From Mycolicibacterium hodleri (GTDB lineage Bacteria; Actinomycetota; Actinomycetes; Mycobacteriales; Mycobacteriaceae), in assembly GCF_006439015.1 (NCBI RefSeq), contig NZ_RCZG01000013.1, positions 1 through 64,000 on the forward strand: 64,000 nucleotides of DNA, read 5' to 3'. The notes beneath the pieces were generated by a model. It was not told the origin of the DNA and did not search any database. It worked only from the letters and a program-made list of their open reading frames with translations. Positions 33,810 to 42,806 of the stretch are shown here, piece by piece. How positions within the stretch are numbered: the first letter of the stretch is position 1; each line of letters begins with the position of its first letter. The position numbers and the translations under genes are program-made.

Positions 33810-34910
33810 CTACGCGGCCGGGCCCGACGTCCGGCCCCGCACCAGTTCGGTTTCCAGCACCTCGACCACGGGCAGGCCCGAGCGAGGCGGGTTGTGCAGG
33901 AGATAGCCCGCCCGTCGGCCCTTCTCGACACTGGGCTGCTTGACGGTCGTCAGCCCCCTTGCCAATGCGTCGGGCACGCCGTCGAATCCCGTCACGGTCA
34001 CCTGCCCAGGAACGTAGATGCCGTGTGCGCGTAAATGATCCATCGCCGAGAGTGCGAGCACGTCGGTGGTGCACATCAGCGCGGTGATAAGCGGGTTGGC
34101 TTCGAAGGCCACCGCGGCGGCGCTTCCGCCAGATGTCGGCAGATGATCGTAGCTCTCCACGACCGTCAACGAATTCGGTTGCAGCCCAGCGCCCCTCATG
34201 GCGTCGCGAACACCCCGAATGCGCTCGCGCTGGACGTGAAAATGCGGAGTGTCCGCACGTTCGAGATCGGCGACGGCGGACTCGGCTTCGCCGTGCGGCC
34301 ACTCACGTCCGAGTCGCATCGTGAGCACCCCGATGGTGCGATGCCCGAGCCCGATGACGTACTCCGCGACACCGCGCATCGCGGCGCGGTCGTCGATGCC
34401 CACCTGCGACGCACCTGGCACGTCCTCGGGTTGGTCGACGATGACGATCGGGAGTGCGCGCTGCGCGACCACCTGCAGATAGGGATCGTCGTCTGACGCC
34501 GAATAGACGACGAAGCCGTCGACACCCGCCGACAACACCGCCGCCGTGCCATCGCTCACGCTGCGATTGGGACCAGCCGCGACCAGCAGTAGACCCTGGC
34601 CTGCGTCCTCACAGGATTCGGCGAGCCCGGCGACGAAGTCGAGCGCGGCGGGGTCGCGGAACGAGTAATTGAGCGGTTCGGTGAGGATCAGGCCGACCGC
34701 GCCGGCACGACGCGTGCGAAGCGAACGCGCGACCGGATCGGGTCCTGCATAACCCAACCGCTTGGCGGTTGCCAGCACGCGCTCTCGAAGGTCGGCCGAG
34801 AGTTGGTCTGGCCGGTTGTATGCGTTGGAGATCGTGGTGCGCGAAACCTTGAGTTCTGCGGCCAACGAAGCCAGGGTTGCGCGCCGGCGCGGCACAGGAC
34901 CTCTGGACAT
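33810..34910 (-). CDS. LacI-type regulator, Rv3575c orthologue
   Basis: A 366-residue LacI regulator. The HTH is 'RATLASLAAELKVSRTTISN' followed by 'AYNRPDQLS', with the hinge 'LGYAGPDPVARSLRTRRAGA'; the sugar-binding-like domain ends 'PVVEVLETELVRGRTSGPAA'. The open frame extends another 120 codons upstream in proline-rich, non-conserved sequence, so I use the ATG at 34908-34910. It stands alone and its target is unknown; otsB next door is convergent and so not an obvious target. Confidence 0.9.
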   Translation of the reverse strand: MSRGPVPRRRATLASLAAELKVSRTTISNAYNRPDQLSADLRERVLATAKRLGYAGPDPVARSLRTRRAGAVGLILTEPLNYSFRDPAALDFVAGLAESCEDAGQGLLLVAAGPNRSVSDGTAAVLSAGVDGFVVYSASDDDPYLQVVAQRALPIVIVDQPEDVPGASQVGIDDRAAMRGVAEYVIGLGHRTIGVLTMRLGREWPHGEAESAVADLERADTPHFHVQRERIRGVRDAMRGAGLQPNSLTVVESYDHLPTSGGSAAAVAFEANPLITALMCTTDVLALSAMDHLRAHGIYVPGQVTVTGFDGVPDALARGLTTVKQPSVEKGRRAGYLLHNPPRSGLPVVEVLETELVRGRTSGPAA

Positions 34911-35301
34911 GCTCCATGACGCTAGCGGACTTGCCAGGTGAGGTCCCCGATGAACCGGTGACCCACGTCGTGCCGCCGGCCTGATCGGGGCCCGACGTGC
35001 GTCAGACCCCGACCCGGCATCGACGGAGCCTGCCCCCGCGGATGGTGTCGACCCCCCAGACGACACCACCCCGAGCTCCGTCTTCGAGTCCGAACCTCCC
35101 CGTGCCGGACCCTCGACCTTGGACGAACCAGGGGACGGATCGGGCGGGTGGCGCGTTGCGCACCGCCCGAACCCCTCGCCGCCGTCCCCTTTGACGTCGT
35201 ACAGACAATGATGCCGCGGAGGGCCCACCCTGCGAATCAGGGATTCCCCTATAGTTCTGCGTCCCATCACCCCTTACCGGTCGGTAGGGAGCCCCCCACG
35301 G
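34911..35301. other. Intergenic stretch of 391 bp, no convincing gene
   Basis: No open frame here has a ribosome site and family similarity. The plus strand from 34952 to 35211 carries an open frame without a usable start, rich in Asp, Glu, Pro and Thr ('DPDPASTEPAPADGVDPPDD'), which might be a decayed linker region. In M. tuberculosis the lipoprotein gene lppH occupies this place. A GC-rich inverted repeat (CGGGCGGGTGGCGC with GCGCACCGCCCG, 35138-35169) and a TACCGGTCGGTA half-palindrome at 35275-35286 are also present. Confidence 0.4.
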
Positions 35302-36123
35302 CTAGCCGCCGGTAGCGACCGGACGGGTTGGCTCGCCACTCCACTGCGACCATGACCCTGGGAACAGCGCGGCGGGCGCTCCTATCGCGGCCGACGCCGC
35401 GACAGCCACCGACGCGGTGACACCCGATCCGCAATAGGCGCCGGCGACACCCTCCAAGGCACCCGCCAGCTGGGCATCCGCGAGGAACGTCCCATCGGCA
35501 GCGAGCAGTGAGGTGCTCGGAACGTTGGCGGCACCCGGAATGTGACCCGCAACGGGGTCGGCGGGTTCGACCTCTCCGCGGAACCTCTCCGGTGCCCGCG
35601 CATCGATCAGTTGAGTCCCGAGTACCGCCGCATCGTCGGCGCTCAACGTCGGCATTCCACCCGCGTAGAGGTCGTCGTGCGCGACGGTGACGTCACCCGG
35701 TTCGGGTGTGACGGTGCCCGCCTCCAGAGGACCCGTCCACGCAGCCAGACCGCCGTCGAGGATGCGCACGTCGGCCAAGCCCGCCGCCTTCAGCACCCAC
35801 CACGCCCGTGCCGAACCCGCCCGATTCCAGTCGTCGTAGACGACGACGGCGCTGCCCGTGGCGATCCCCCACCGCCGCGCTGCCGCCTGCAGTGCGGTTC
35901 CCGACGGGAGCGGATGCCGGCCCCTGCCGATCGCTGCGTGATCGGTCAGATCGTCGTCCAGGGACACGTACACCGCGCCGGGAACGTGACCCGCCTCGTA
36001 GTTGGCGCGGCCGTCCGGATCGGCCAGCTGCCAGCGGACGTCCAGGATCACCGGGGGCGCTCCGCCTGAGATGAGCTGCCCGAGTTCGCTTGCCGTGACC
36101 AGTACCTCGGTGCGCACGCACAT
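35302..36123 (-). CDS. Thiosulfate/3-mercaptopyruvate sulfurtransferase, SseA-like
   Basis: A 273-residue protein with two rhodanese domains. The first ('ILDVRWQLADPDGRANYEAG' then 'HVPGAVYV') is the inactive one; the second ends in the active loop 'YCGSGVTASVAV', and the CGSGVT form is typical of 3-mercaptopyruvate sulfurtransferases. It would transfer sulfane sulfur to cyanide or thiols in the cytoplasm. I use the ATG at 36121-36123; the longer frame is antisense to bluB. It is divergent from bluB with only 18 bp between starts. Confidence 0.85.
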   Translation of the reverse strand: MCVRTEVLVTASELGQLISGGAPPVILDVRWQLADPDGRANYEAGHVPGAVYVSLDDDLTDHAAIGRGRHPLPSGTALQAAARRWGIATGSAVVVYDDWNRAGSARAWWVLKAAGLADVRILDGGLAAWTGPLEAGTVTPEPGDVTVAHDDLYAGGMPTLSADDAAVLGTQLIDARAPERFRGEVEPADPVAGHIPGAANVPSTSLLAADGTFLADAQLAGALEGVAGAYCGSGVTASVAVAASAAIGAPAALFPGSWSQWSGEPTRPVATGG

Positions 36124-36141
36124 GAACGTACGCTGACCCGC

Positions 36142-36828
36142 GTGGGTGAGCACGCGTTCAGCGCGAACGAGAGGCGGGCGGTGTATCGGGCCATCGCGGA
36201 ACGTCGAGACATGCGCCGGTTCGTGCCCGGCGCCGCGGTGCCCGACGACGTCCTCGCCCGGCTGCTCCGGGCTGCACACGCCGCGCCGAGCGTCGGTTTG
36301 ATGCAGCCCTGGCGGTTCATCCGCATCACCAATGACGCGCTCCGCCGACAGATACACGACTTGGTGTCCGACGAGCGTCAACAGACCGCGCTCGCTCTCG
36401 GTCCGCGCAGCGACGAGTTCCTCCGACTGAAGGTCGACGGCGTGCTCGAATGCGCCGAACTCTTCGTCGTCGCCCTCGGCGATGGTAGGGAACGGCATAT
36501 CTTCGGCCGCCGCACCTTGCCGCAGATGGACCTGGCATCGGTATCGTGCGCCATCCAAAATCTGTGGCTCGCCGCACGGGCGGAGGGCCTTGGCATGGGG
36601 TGGGTGTCGATCTTCGATCCGGACCGCCTCGGCGCGCTGCTCGGCATGCCCAGCGATGCGGAGCCGGTAGCGATCCTGTGCCTCGGTCCGGTTCCCGACT
36701 TCCCCGATCGGCCCGCCCTTGAGATCGAGCAGTGGGCCCTCGCGCGACCGTTGGCCGAGTTCGTCTCAGAGAACGGTTGGGTGACCGCCCCCGTGCCCGC
36801 CGTAGGCTTACCGTCGTGTCCGCCGTGA
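36142..36828 (+). CDS. bluB: BluB, 5,6-dimethylbenzimidazole synthase
   Basis: A 228-residue flavin-destructase of the nitroreductase fold that cuts FMNH2 to make DMB, the lower ligand of cobalamin. The family marks are 'RRDMRRFVPGAAVPDDVLAR', 'HAAPSVGLMQPWRFIRI', 'LPQMDLASVSCAIQNLWLAA' and 'GMGWVSIFDPDRL'. It starts at GTG and overlaps the following pxpA gene. It fits with the cobalt transporter and B12 riboswitch near 59 kb, as this organism evidently makes and senses cobalamin. Confidence 0.9.
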   Translation: MGEHAFSANERRAVYRAIAERRDMRRFVPGAAVPDDVLARLLRAAHAAPSVGLMQPWRFIRITNDALRRQIHDLVSDERQQTALALGPRSDEFLRLKVDGVLECAELFVVALGDGRERHIFGRRTLPQMDLASVSCAIQNLWLAARAEGLGMGWVSIFDPDRLGALLGMPSDAEPVAILCLGPVPDFPDRPALEIEQWALARPLAEFVSENGWVTAPVPAVGLPSCPP

Positions 36829-37580
36829 CCGTCGACCTCAACGCCGACCTCGGTGAGGGTTTCGGAGTGTGGCGGCTCGGCGACGACGACGCCATGCTCG
36901 ATATCGTCACCAGCGCGAACGTGGCATGCGGCTTCCATGCCGGTGATCCCGCCGGGCTGGCACGCGTGTGCCTGGCCGCCGCACGACGCGGCGTCCGCAT
37001 CGGCGCGCAGGTGAGCTACCGCGACCTCGCAGGGTTTGGCAGGCGCTACATCGACATGACCCCCGAGGACCTCGCCGCCGACGTGATGTACCAGATCGGC
37101 GCGCTGCAGGCCCTCGCCACCGCGGCGGGATCGAAGGTCAGTTACGTGAAACCCCATGGGGCGCTGTACAACACGATTGTCACCAACCTCGACCAAGCAG
37201 CCGCCGTGGCCCGTGCCGTGCACGCCGTCGACCCCGGGCTCCCCGTACTGGGCCTCGCAGGCTCCGCCTTCTTCGCCACGGCGGAGGACCTCGGCCTGCG
37301 GACCGTCCCCGAGGCGTTTGCCGATCGGTCCTACCAGCCCGACGGGCAACTGGTCTCGCGCCGCAAGCCCGGCGCAGTGCTCGACGACGCCGAGGAGATC
37401 GCGGAACGGGTGGCCGCCATGGTCAACGATGGCAGGGTGTCCGCCATCGACGGAACGACCATCCCAATAGCCGTCGAATCGGTGTGTGTGCATGGTGATT
37501 CGCCCGGCGCCGTCCGAATCGCCGCGGCCGTCCGCGAGCGGTTGACCGCCGACGGCATCACACTTGAGGCGTTCACCTGA
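36816..37580 (+). CDS. pxpA: PxpA (LamB/YcsF family), 5-oxoprolinase subunit A
   Basis: A 254-residue LamB/YcsF protein: 'DLNADLGEGFGVWRLGDDDA', 'NVACGFHAGDPAGL', 'SYRDLAGFGRRYIDM' and 'VKPHGALYN'. PxpA works with PxpB and PxpC to open 5-oxoproline using ATP; neither partner is in this window. Two GTG starts are possible: 36816 or 36825, the latter overlapping the bluB stop as GTGA. It is followed by a TGATG overlap with the hydrolase gene. Confidence 0.85.
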   Translation: MSAVTVDLNADLGEGFGVWRLGDDDAMLDIVTSANVACGFHAGDPAGLARVCLAAARRGVRIGAQVSYRDLAGFGRRYIDMTPEDLAADVMYQIGALQALATAAGSKVSYVKPHGALYNTIVTNLDQAAAVARAVHAVDPGLPVLGLAGSAFFATAEDLGLRTVPEAFADRSYQPDGQLVSRRKPGAVLDDAEEIAERVAAMVNDGRVSAIDGTTIPIAVESVCVHGDSPGAVRIAAAVRERLTADGITLEAFT

Positions 37581-38500
37581 TGCGATTCAAACTCGGGCGA
37601 CCCGACCTCGACGACTACCGTGGCTACTTCGAACAACCGGCCGCGACGACGCGGTCCCCGCTGACCGTCACGTGGGCGGGCGTCACCACCCTGTTGATCG
37701 ACGATGGCGAGTCGGCGCTGATGACGGACGGATTCTTCTCCCGACCCACATTGCTGACGGTCGGCGCGCGCAAGCTCATGCCGTCACTCCCCCGCATCGA
37801 CGGCTGCCTGACCCGCCTCGGCGTCGAACGGCTCGACGCCGTCATGCCCGTTCACACCCACTTCGACCATGCGATGGACTCGGCGGTCGTCGCCCAGCGG
37901 ACCGGCGCGATGTTGGTCGGCGGTACGTCGGCCGCGCACCTCGGGCGCGGAGCAGGAATGCCGGAGGACCGTCTCGTCGTGGTAACCCCCGGCGAGCCAA
38001 TATCGTTGGGTGCCTTCGACGTAACCCTGGTCGTCGGTGACCACTGCCCGCCCGATCGCTTCCCCGGCGTCATCACCGCGCCCGTCGTCCCGCCCATCAG
38101 GGCGTCGGCCTACCGGTGCGGCGAGTCCTGGTCGACGCTAATCCACCACCGAGCGTCCAATCGACGCATGCTCGTCGTCGGCAGCGCGGGCTTCGTTCCC
38201 GGAGCGTTGCACGGGCGGCGCGCCGATGTCGTCTACCTCGGGATCGGACAGCTGGGTCTGCAACCGGAGCGCTATCTGGTCGACTACTGGAAAGAGGCCG
38301 TGCGCTCAGTGCAGGCACGGCGCGTCGTCTTGATCCACTGGGACGATTTCTTCCGTCCGCTGCACGAGCCGCTACGCGCACTCCCCTACGCCGGCGACGA
38401 CCTCGATGTATCGATGCGGGTGCTGACCCGACTTGCGGCCGAAGACGCTGTGCCCCTTCACCTCCCGACGCTCTGGGAACGTGCCGACCCGTGGAGTTGA
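37580..38500 (+). CDS. Metallo-beta-lactamase-fold hydrolase, Rv3577-like
   Basis: A 306-residue MBL-fold protein with the metal motif 'PVHTHFDHAMDSAVVAQR', further His in 'VVGDHCPPD' and 'VVLIHWDDFF'. Its arrangement upstream of an ArsB-type permease is the same as Rv3577-Rv3578. The substrate is not predictable from sequence. No signal peptide is present. It overlaps both neighbours, so it is part of the bluB-pxpA-MBL-permease transcript. Confidence 0.8.
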   Translation: MRFKLGRPDLDDYRGYFEQPAATTRSPLTVTWAGVTTLLIDDGESALMTDGFFSRPTLLTVGARKLMPSLPRIDGCLTRLGVERLDAVMPVHTHFDHAMDSAVVAQRTGAMLVGGTSAAHLGRGAGMPEDRLVVVTPGEPISLGAFDVTLVVGDHCPPDRFPGVITAPVVPPIRASAYRCGESWSTLIHHRASNRRMLVVGSAGFVPGALHGRRADVVYLGIGQLGLQPERYLVDYWKEAVRSVQARRVVLIHWDDFFRPLHEPLRALPYAGDDLDVSMRVLTRLAAEDAVPLHLPTLWERADPWS

Positions 38501-39735
38501 CGCTGGCGCTGGGCGCGCTGGCGGTGGTGCTGGTGTTCGCCATGTTTCGGCCGAGAGGGTGGCCGGAGGCAGTTGCGGCCGTCCCCGCCGCGGGCGTGTT
38601 GATCCTCCTCGGGGTGGTGTCGCTTCACGATTCCCTCACTGAAATCAAGGAACTGCTGCCGGTTGTCGGGTTCCTCGCCGCGGTGCTGGTGCTGGCGAAG
38701 CTGTGCGATGACGAAGGCCTGTTTCACGCCGCTGGCGTGGCAATGGCCCGCCGCAGTGCGGGCGAACCGCACCGTCTGCTCGGCACGGTGTTCGTCATCG
38801 CCGCGACGACGACGGCCGTACTGAGCCTCGACGCCACCGTCGTCCTGTTGACACCGGTCGTGCTGGCCACCGCGCGAACACTCGGCATCCCGTCCCGACC
38901 TCATGCCTATGCCACCGCCCATCTGGCGAATACGGCGTCCCTGCTGCTGCCGGTGTCCAACCTGACCAACCTGCTTGCCTTCAGCGCGGCAGGTCTGACC
39001 TTCGCCCACTTCAGCGCCGTCATGGCATTGCCCTGGCTGCTCGCGATCGCCGCCGAGTACGTGCTGCTGCGCTGGTTCTTCCGGCGCGATCTCGCCGAGG
39101 AGCCGCCGACGGCCGAGACCCCGCCGCCTGCGGAACTGCCGATCTTCGTGCTCGTCGTCCTGGCTCTGACACTGGTCGGGTTCGCAGTTACGTCGCTTCT
39201 CGACGTGGCTCCGGCATGGGCGGCGCTCGCGGGGGCGGTAGTGCTTGGAGTGCGAGGTCTGCTTCGCGGGCGCAGCACCATCACGGGAATCGCCAAGGCC
39301 GCCAACGTGCCATTTCTGGCGTTCGTGTTGTGCCTCGGCGTCGTGGTGACCGCGGTGATGACGCACGGTCTCGACGAAGCGATGCGTCACGTGCTGCCCA
39401 CCGGCACGACGTTGCCCGCGCTCCTGGGTATCGCGGCCGCCGCGGCGGTGTTGTCCAACGTGGTCAACAACCTCCCTGCGGTGCTGGTGCTCTTGCCGCT
39501 GGTGTCCGGGATCGGTCCGGCGGCGGTGCTCGCCGTGCTCATCGGGGTAAACGTCGGGCCCAACCTCACCTACCCCGGCTCGCTGTCCAACTTGCTGTGG
39601 CGCAGCGTCGTTCAGCGCGAACGGCTACCCGCCGGTTTCGGTGAGTTCAGCCGCGTCGGCCTGTTCACCGTGCCGGTCACGCTCGGGGTCGCGGTGCTGG
39701 GCCTGTGGGCCGGAATTCAGGTGGTCGGGGTTTGA
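38491..39735 (+). CDS. ArsB/SLC13-type ion permease, Rv3578-like
   Basis: A 414-residue membrane protein with about eleven helices ('LLPVVGFLAAVLVLAKLCDD', 'LSLDATVVLLTPVVL', 'LSNVVNNLPAVLVLLPL', 'VGPNLTYPGSLSNLLWR'). Motifs match the ion transporter superfamily containing the arsenite pump ArsB. M. tuberculosis annotation of the orthologue is arsB2, but no ArsR regulator or reductase is nearby, so arsenite export is unproven. The GTG at 38491 overlaps the preceding gene by 10 bases; the open frame upstream of it is out-of-frame shadow. Confidence 0.85.
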   Translation: MELTLALGALAVVLVFAMFRPRGWPEAVAAVPAAGVLILLGVVSLHDSLTEIKELLPVVGFLAAVLVLAKLCDDEGLFHAAGVAMARRSAGEPHRLLGTVFVIAATTTAVLSLDATVVLLTPVVLATARTLGIPSRPHAYATAHLANTASLLLPVSNLTNLLAFSAAGLTFAHFSAVMALPWLLAIAAEYVLLRWFFRRDLAEEPPTAETPPPAELPIFVLVVLALTLVGFAVTSLLDVAPAWAALAGAVVLGVRGLLRGRSTITGIAKAANVPFLAFVLCLGVVVTAVMTHGLDEAMRHVLPTGTTLPALLGIAAAAAVLSNVVNNLPAVLVLLPLVSGIGPAAVLAVLIGVNVGPNLTYPGSLSNLLWRSVVQRERLPAGFGEFSRVGLFTVPVTLGVAVLGLWAGIQVVGV

Positions 39736-39774
39736 CCGATGGTGGCGGATTCGCGGAGGTTCGGTCCGGTGGAA

Positions 39775-40440
39775 CTAGATACTCGAGATCGCTTCGTGGT
39801 AGGTGGTTCCTCGGCTCATTCGCAGTAGTCGGGCGATTGGGCGCATGGTCAAGGCCGAGGCGATGAGGTCGCCGATGCGGGGTGAGAGTGCTTCGCCGAG
39901 CAGCAGCATGTTCGCGTTGCGCGGCAATACGACTCGACGCCTGCCACGACGCACCGCAGCCACCACCGAGCGCGCGACGACTTCCGATCGCAGTGGCGTC
40001 ATGTGCCGGAACGGGGCGGGCATCTCCTGGCGAAGCGCATCCGAGAACGCTGAGACCGAGTGCATCACGATCGCGTAGGAACCGAAGCGAGCGGATGCCT
40101 TGCGGCCCATCACGGATGACATGTTGACGATCGTGCCCGATCCCTGTTGCCGGAGAATCGAAGCACCCGTTGAGTCACCTGAATCATCCCGAACACGCTC
40201 GCCCGCAGCGTGTCCCGTAAGTCGTCTTCGAACGTCACCGACTCGATGTCACCCACTCCGGCGATGCCGGCATTGTTCACCAGCACGTCGATGCCGGAAT
40301 CGATTCACTGCCGCCTCGACCAGCGAGGTCACCTCAATGGGGGAAGTCATGTCGGTCGGCACCGCCAGCGCCTCGTTGCCGAGTTCGCAAATCTCCCTGG
40401 CGACCCGCTCGAGTCGTTCGACCGACCGGTGAAGGTACGG
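39775..40440 (-). pseudogene. Short-chain dehydrogenase, truncated and frameshifted
   Basis: Read on the minus strand, the family sequence occurs in three pieces: 'SVERLERVAREICELGNEAL' with 'AVPTDMTSP' from about 40425; after a shift near 40290, 'DSGIDVLVNNAGIAGVGDIE' up to about 40160; and after another shift, 'GTIVNMSSVMGRKASARFGS' to a stop at 39775. The N-terminal cofactor motif (TGxxxGIG) is missing, cut off where the monooxygenase gene runs in. It is a dead gene. Confidence 0.85.
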
Positions 40441-42077
40441 CCGTTGGCGGGCGATCGTCGAGTTGCGCGTTCCCACCTCACGCCCGTACTCGAGAGAATC
40501 GCGTCGACGTAGGTGGCCAATGGTCCGACGTCGTCGACGGCGGAGGAACGGGCGGCGATGTAACCGTCGGGCCGAACCAGGTAGAGCGCGCCGGACGATG
40601 TCACGGCGTAGCGACGGCGCAGTGCGCCGGTCGGGTCCAGCACCACATCGGGGTCGTCGGCAAGTGACTGGACTGCGACGACAATGGGCCGCACGAGTTC
40701 GCAATGCTGCTGTGCCCAGGCCAGTGCGCGATCGCGAGCAGCGCTGGGGTCGCCGAATATGAGCAGCTGGTGACGGGTGTCGTCGCCCCACAGCAGATAC
40801 CAGCGCCGGCCCCCACGATCGGCTTCCGGAGCGATTTCACCAGGCAACGGCCCGCGTGAGCCCATGGCGTGGCGCTTTGCAGCGACAAACGCGCCACTTC
40901 GGTAGCGAACGGAGAATCCGGTGAAACTGTCGAACAGCGCAGTCTGGAGCGGGGGTAGACGCATGACCAACCGCAGTAGAGAGTTTCTGGCGGCCACCGC
41001 GACGGGGTTATGCCACAGCAGCGGCTTCGTAGATGTGGTCGTCGACGCGATCAGGCGGCGGATGATCGGCAGGCGTTCGGCGTCATAGCTGTCCAGCAGT
41101 CGCTCTCCGCCGCGGGCCTGTATCGCAATGGCCAGCTTCCAGCCCAAATTCACCGCATCCTGGATGCCGGTGTTCATGCCTTGACCGCCGACTGGGCTGT
41201 GGATGTGGGCGGCATCCCCGGCGAGGAAGACGCGACCGTGCCGAAGTCTGTCGACCGCGCGGCTGCTGATGAAGAACGCCGAGGACCAGCTGATCGACCG
41301 CAGCCGGATTTCCATCTCCGGGAAGTCGTCGAGCAACATCTGCAGCTCGTCGCGGGTTGGACGATCAGCCGAGATCCGTTGGTCGTGGGCGGGCAACGAC
41401 AGCGCGATGCGGTAGGTCCCGTCGGGACGGTGCCCGACAACCAAGAACCCGCCCCGACCCAAGATGAAGGTGCCGCGATCCGGCGGCGGCTCGGCGGCGA
41501 AATCTGCGACGGCGTCCATCACGTAGGCCCCCTGCAACGCGTGCCCGGAAAACGGGATCCCCAACGACTTGCGCACCACCGAATGCCCGCCGTCCGCAGC
41601 AACCAGATACCGCGCCGTCACCTCCGAGTGGTTTCCGTCGCCCGCCAGCAGGTGGGCACGGACCGCGCCCCCTTCCTGCTGCATGTGGACCAGCTCGACG
41701 GGCCGCTGCACGTCCACTCCTAGCTCTGCGAGACGTTCGATCTGGATCCGCTCAATTTCGCTCTGGGGCAACAGGACCGCGTATGCGTGGGGGCTGTCCA
41801 GCCCACCCGCCGACAGCTCGCCCAGTCGACGGCCACCCGACCGAAAGGCGAAACCCGCCAACACCCGCCCCTGTTCGAGTACCGGCGCCAGCAAACCTTG
41901 ACGTTCGAATATCTCCAACGACTTTGCGTGCAGCCCCTCCGCACGCGACTCCGCGTACGGACGCGGCATCACCTTGTCCACCATTCGAACCCCGATCCCA
42001 CGACGCGCCAGTTCGATCGCCGTCGTCAAACCCGTCGGTCCGGCTCCGACGACGAGAACGTCCGTATCCGGTTGCAT
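40347..42077 (-). CDS. FAD-dependent aromatic monooxygenase with an abnormal C-terminus
   Basis: A 576-residue class A flavoprotein hydroxylase: 'DVLVVGAGPTGLTTAIELAR' (FAD), 'ARYLVAADGGHSVVRKSLG' (DG motif) and 'GRVFLAGDAAHIHSPVGGQG' (GD motif), plus a C-terminal thioredoxin-like domain ending about 'YVDAILSSTG' at residue 532 (40482). The last 44 residues are off-frame translation of the SDR remnant, so the natural stop has been lost by a deletion. The core is intact and may still work. It is divergent from a TetR gene, implying substrate-induced expression on a phenolic or polyketide-like compound. Confidence 0.85.
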   Translation of the reverse strand: MQPDTDVLVVGAGPTGLTTAIELARRGIGVRMVDKVMPRPYAESRAEGLHAKSLEIFERQGLLAPVLEQGRVLAGFAFRSGGRRLGELSAGGLDSPHAYAVLLPQSEIERIQIERLAELGVDVQRPVELVHMQQEGGAVRAHLLAGDGNHSEVTARYLVAADGGHSVVRKSLGIPFSGHALQGAYVMDAVADFAAEPPPDRGTFILGRGGFLVVGHRPDGTYRIALSLPAHDQRISADRPTRDELQMLLDDFPEMEIRLRSISWSSAFFISSRAVDRLRHGRVFLAGDAAHIHSPVGGQGMNTGIQDAVNLGWKLAIAIQARGGERLLDSYDAERLPIIRRLIASTTTSTKPLLWHNPVAVAARNSLLRLVMRLPPLQTALFDSFTGFSVRYRSGAFVAAKRHAMGSRGPLPGEIAPEADRGGRRWYLLWGDDTRHQLLIFGDPSAARDRALAWAQQHCELVRPIVVAVQSLADDPDVVLDPTGALRRRYAVTSSGALYLVRPDGYIAARSSAVDDVGPLATYVDAILSSTGVRWERATRRSPANGRTFTGRSNDSSGSPGRFANSATRRWRCRPT

Positions 42078-42096
42078 CGCCCCTCCTTAAACAAAA

Positions 42097-42126
42097 CGAT
42101 ACTGTCTTGTATCGGTATAGCGATAC
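42097..42126. promoter_or_regulatory. CGATAC repeats, likely TetR operator
   Basis: GTATCG at 42109-42114 and CGATAC at 42121-42126 form a perfect inverted repeat with a 6-base spacer; another CGATAC lies at 42097-42102. They sit in the gap between the monooxygenase and the tetR gene, overlapping the probable promoters. Confidence 0.65.
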
Positions 42127-42168
42127 GATACACTCCTGTCTCGGACTTGCCTAGACGATTTGGGGGGA

Positions 42169-42759
42169 ATGGCGGTGATGGAAGGCGGTGGCAAGACCGC
42201 CGATTCGCGAGTCGCACGAAGTCGCGCTGCGGTGCTCTCGGCCGCGGTGGATCTCCTCGTCCAGGGTGGGGCCCCGGCCGTCACGGTCGAGGCCGTCGTG
42301 CAGCGCTCAGGTGTAGCGCGATCTACTATTTATCGGCACTGGCCGCGGCGTATCGACTTGGTCGCCGACACGTTCCGAACCCTCATCCCACCACTGCCCG
42401 CCGTTCCGGCCGCTGGCGACCTGCGCACCCGCCTTCAGTCGGTGCTGCGCGGTCTTGCTGCACAGATCAACGAAGAGAAGTATGCCGCGATGGTGCCCGC
42501 GGTCCTCGACAGCACAACTCGCGACCCTGAACTCGCCGAATTCCGCGATGTCTTTGCGCGCAGCCAGCGCGCCCCCCTCGATGACGTGTTGCGCGAATCG
42601 ACCGCCGCAGGCGAGCTGCCCGCCGATCTCGACGCCGACGGCGCCATCGCCGCACTCGTCGGCCCGCTCTTGTTTCGTCGCGTCGTGCTTGCCCAACGCG
42701 TCGACGCCGACTATGCAGATCACCTTGTCGACGCATTCCTACGAGCCCAAAATCGCTGA
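42169..42759 (+). CDS. TetR-type regulator of the monooxygenase
   Basis: A 196-residue TetR protein with the HTH 'VEAVVQRSGVARSTIYRHWP' followed by 'RRIDLVADTF', and a C-terminal TetR domain containing 'VPAVLDSTTRDPELAEFRDV'. A G-rich ribosome site precedes ATGs at 42169 and 42178; either may be used. It is divergent from the FAD monooxygenase and the inverted repeats between them are the likely operator. Confidence 0.87.
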   Translation: MAVMEGGGKTADSRVARSRAAVLSAAVDLLVQGGAPAVTVEAVVQRSGVARSTIYRHWPRRIDLVADTFRTLIPPLPAVPAAGDLRTRLQSVLRGLAAQINEEKYAAMVPAVLDSTTRDPELAEFRDVFARSQRAPLDDVLRESTAAGELPADLDADGAIAALVGPLLFRRVVLAQRVDADYADHLVDAFLRAQNR

Positions 42760-42806
42760 CGATCTTGCAACAGCACACGAAGGCGGCCCCGGAATGGCGC
42801 GCGCCC

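Noticed and set aside
34911..35301. tRNA or other structured RNA in the gap
   Set aside because: The GC-rich hairpin does not fit a cloverleaf, and no tRNA-like T-loop sequence was seen here or elsewhere in the window.
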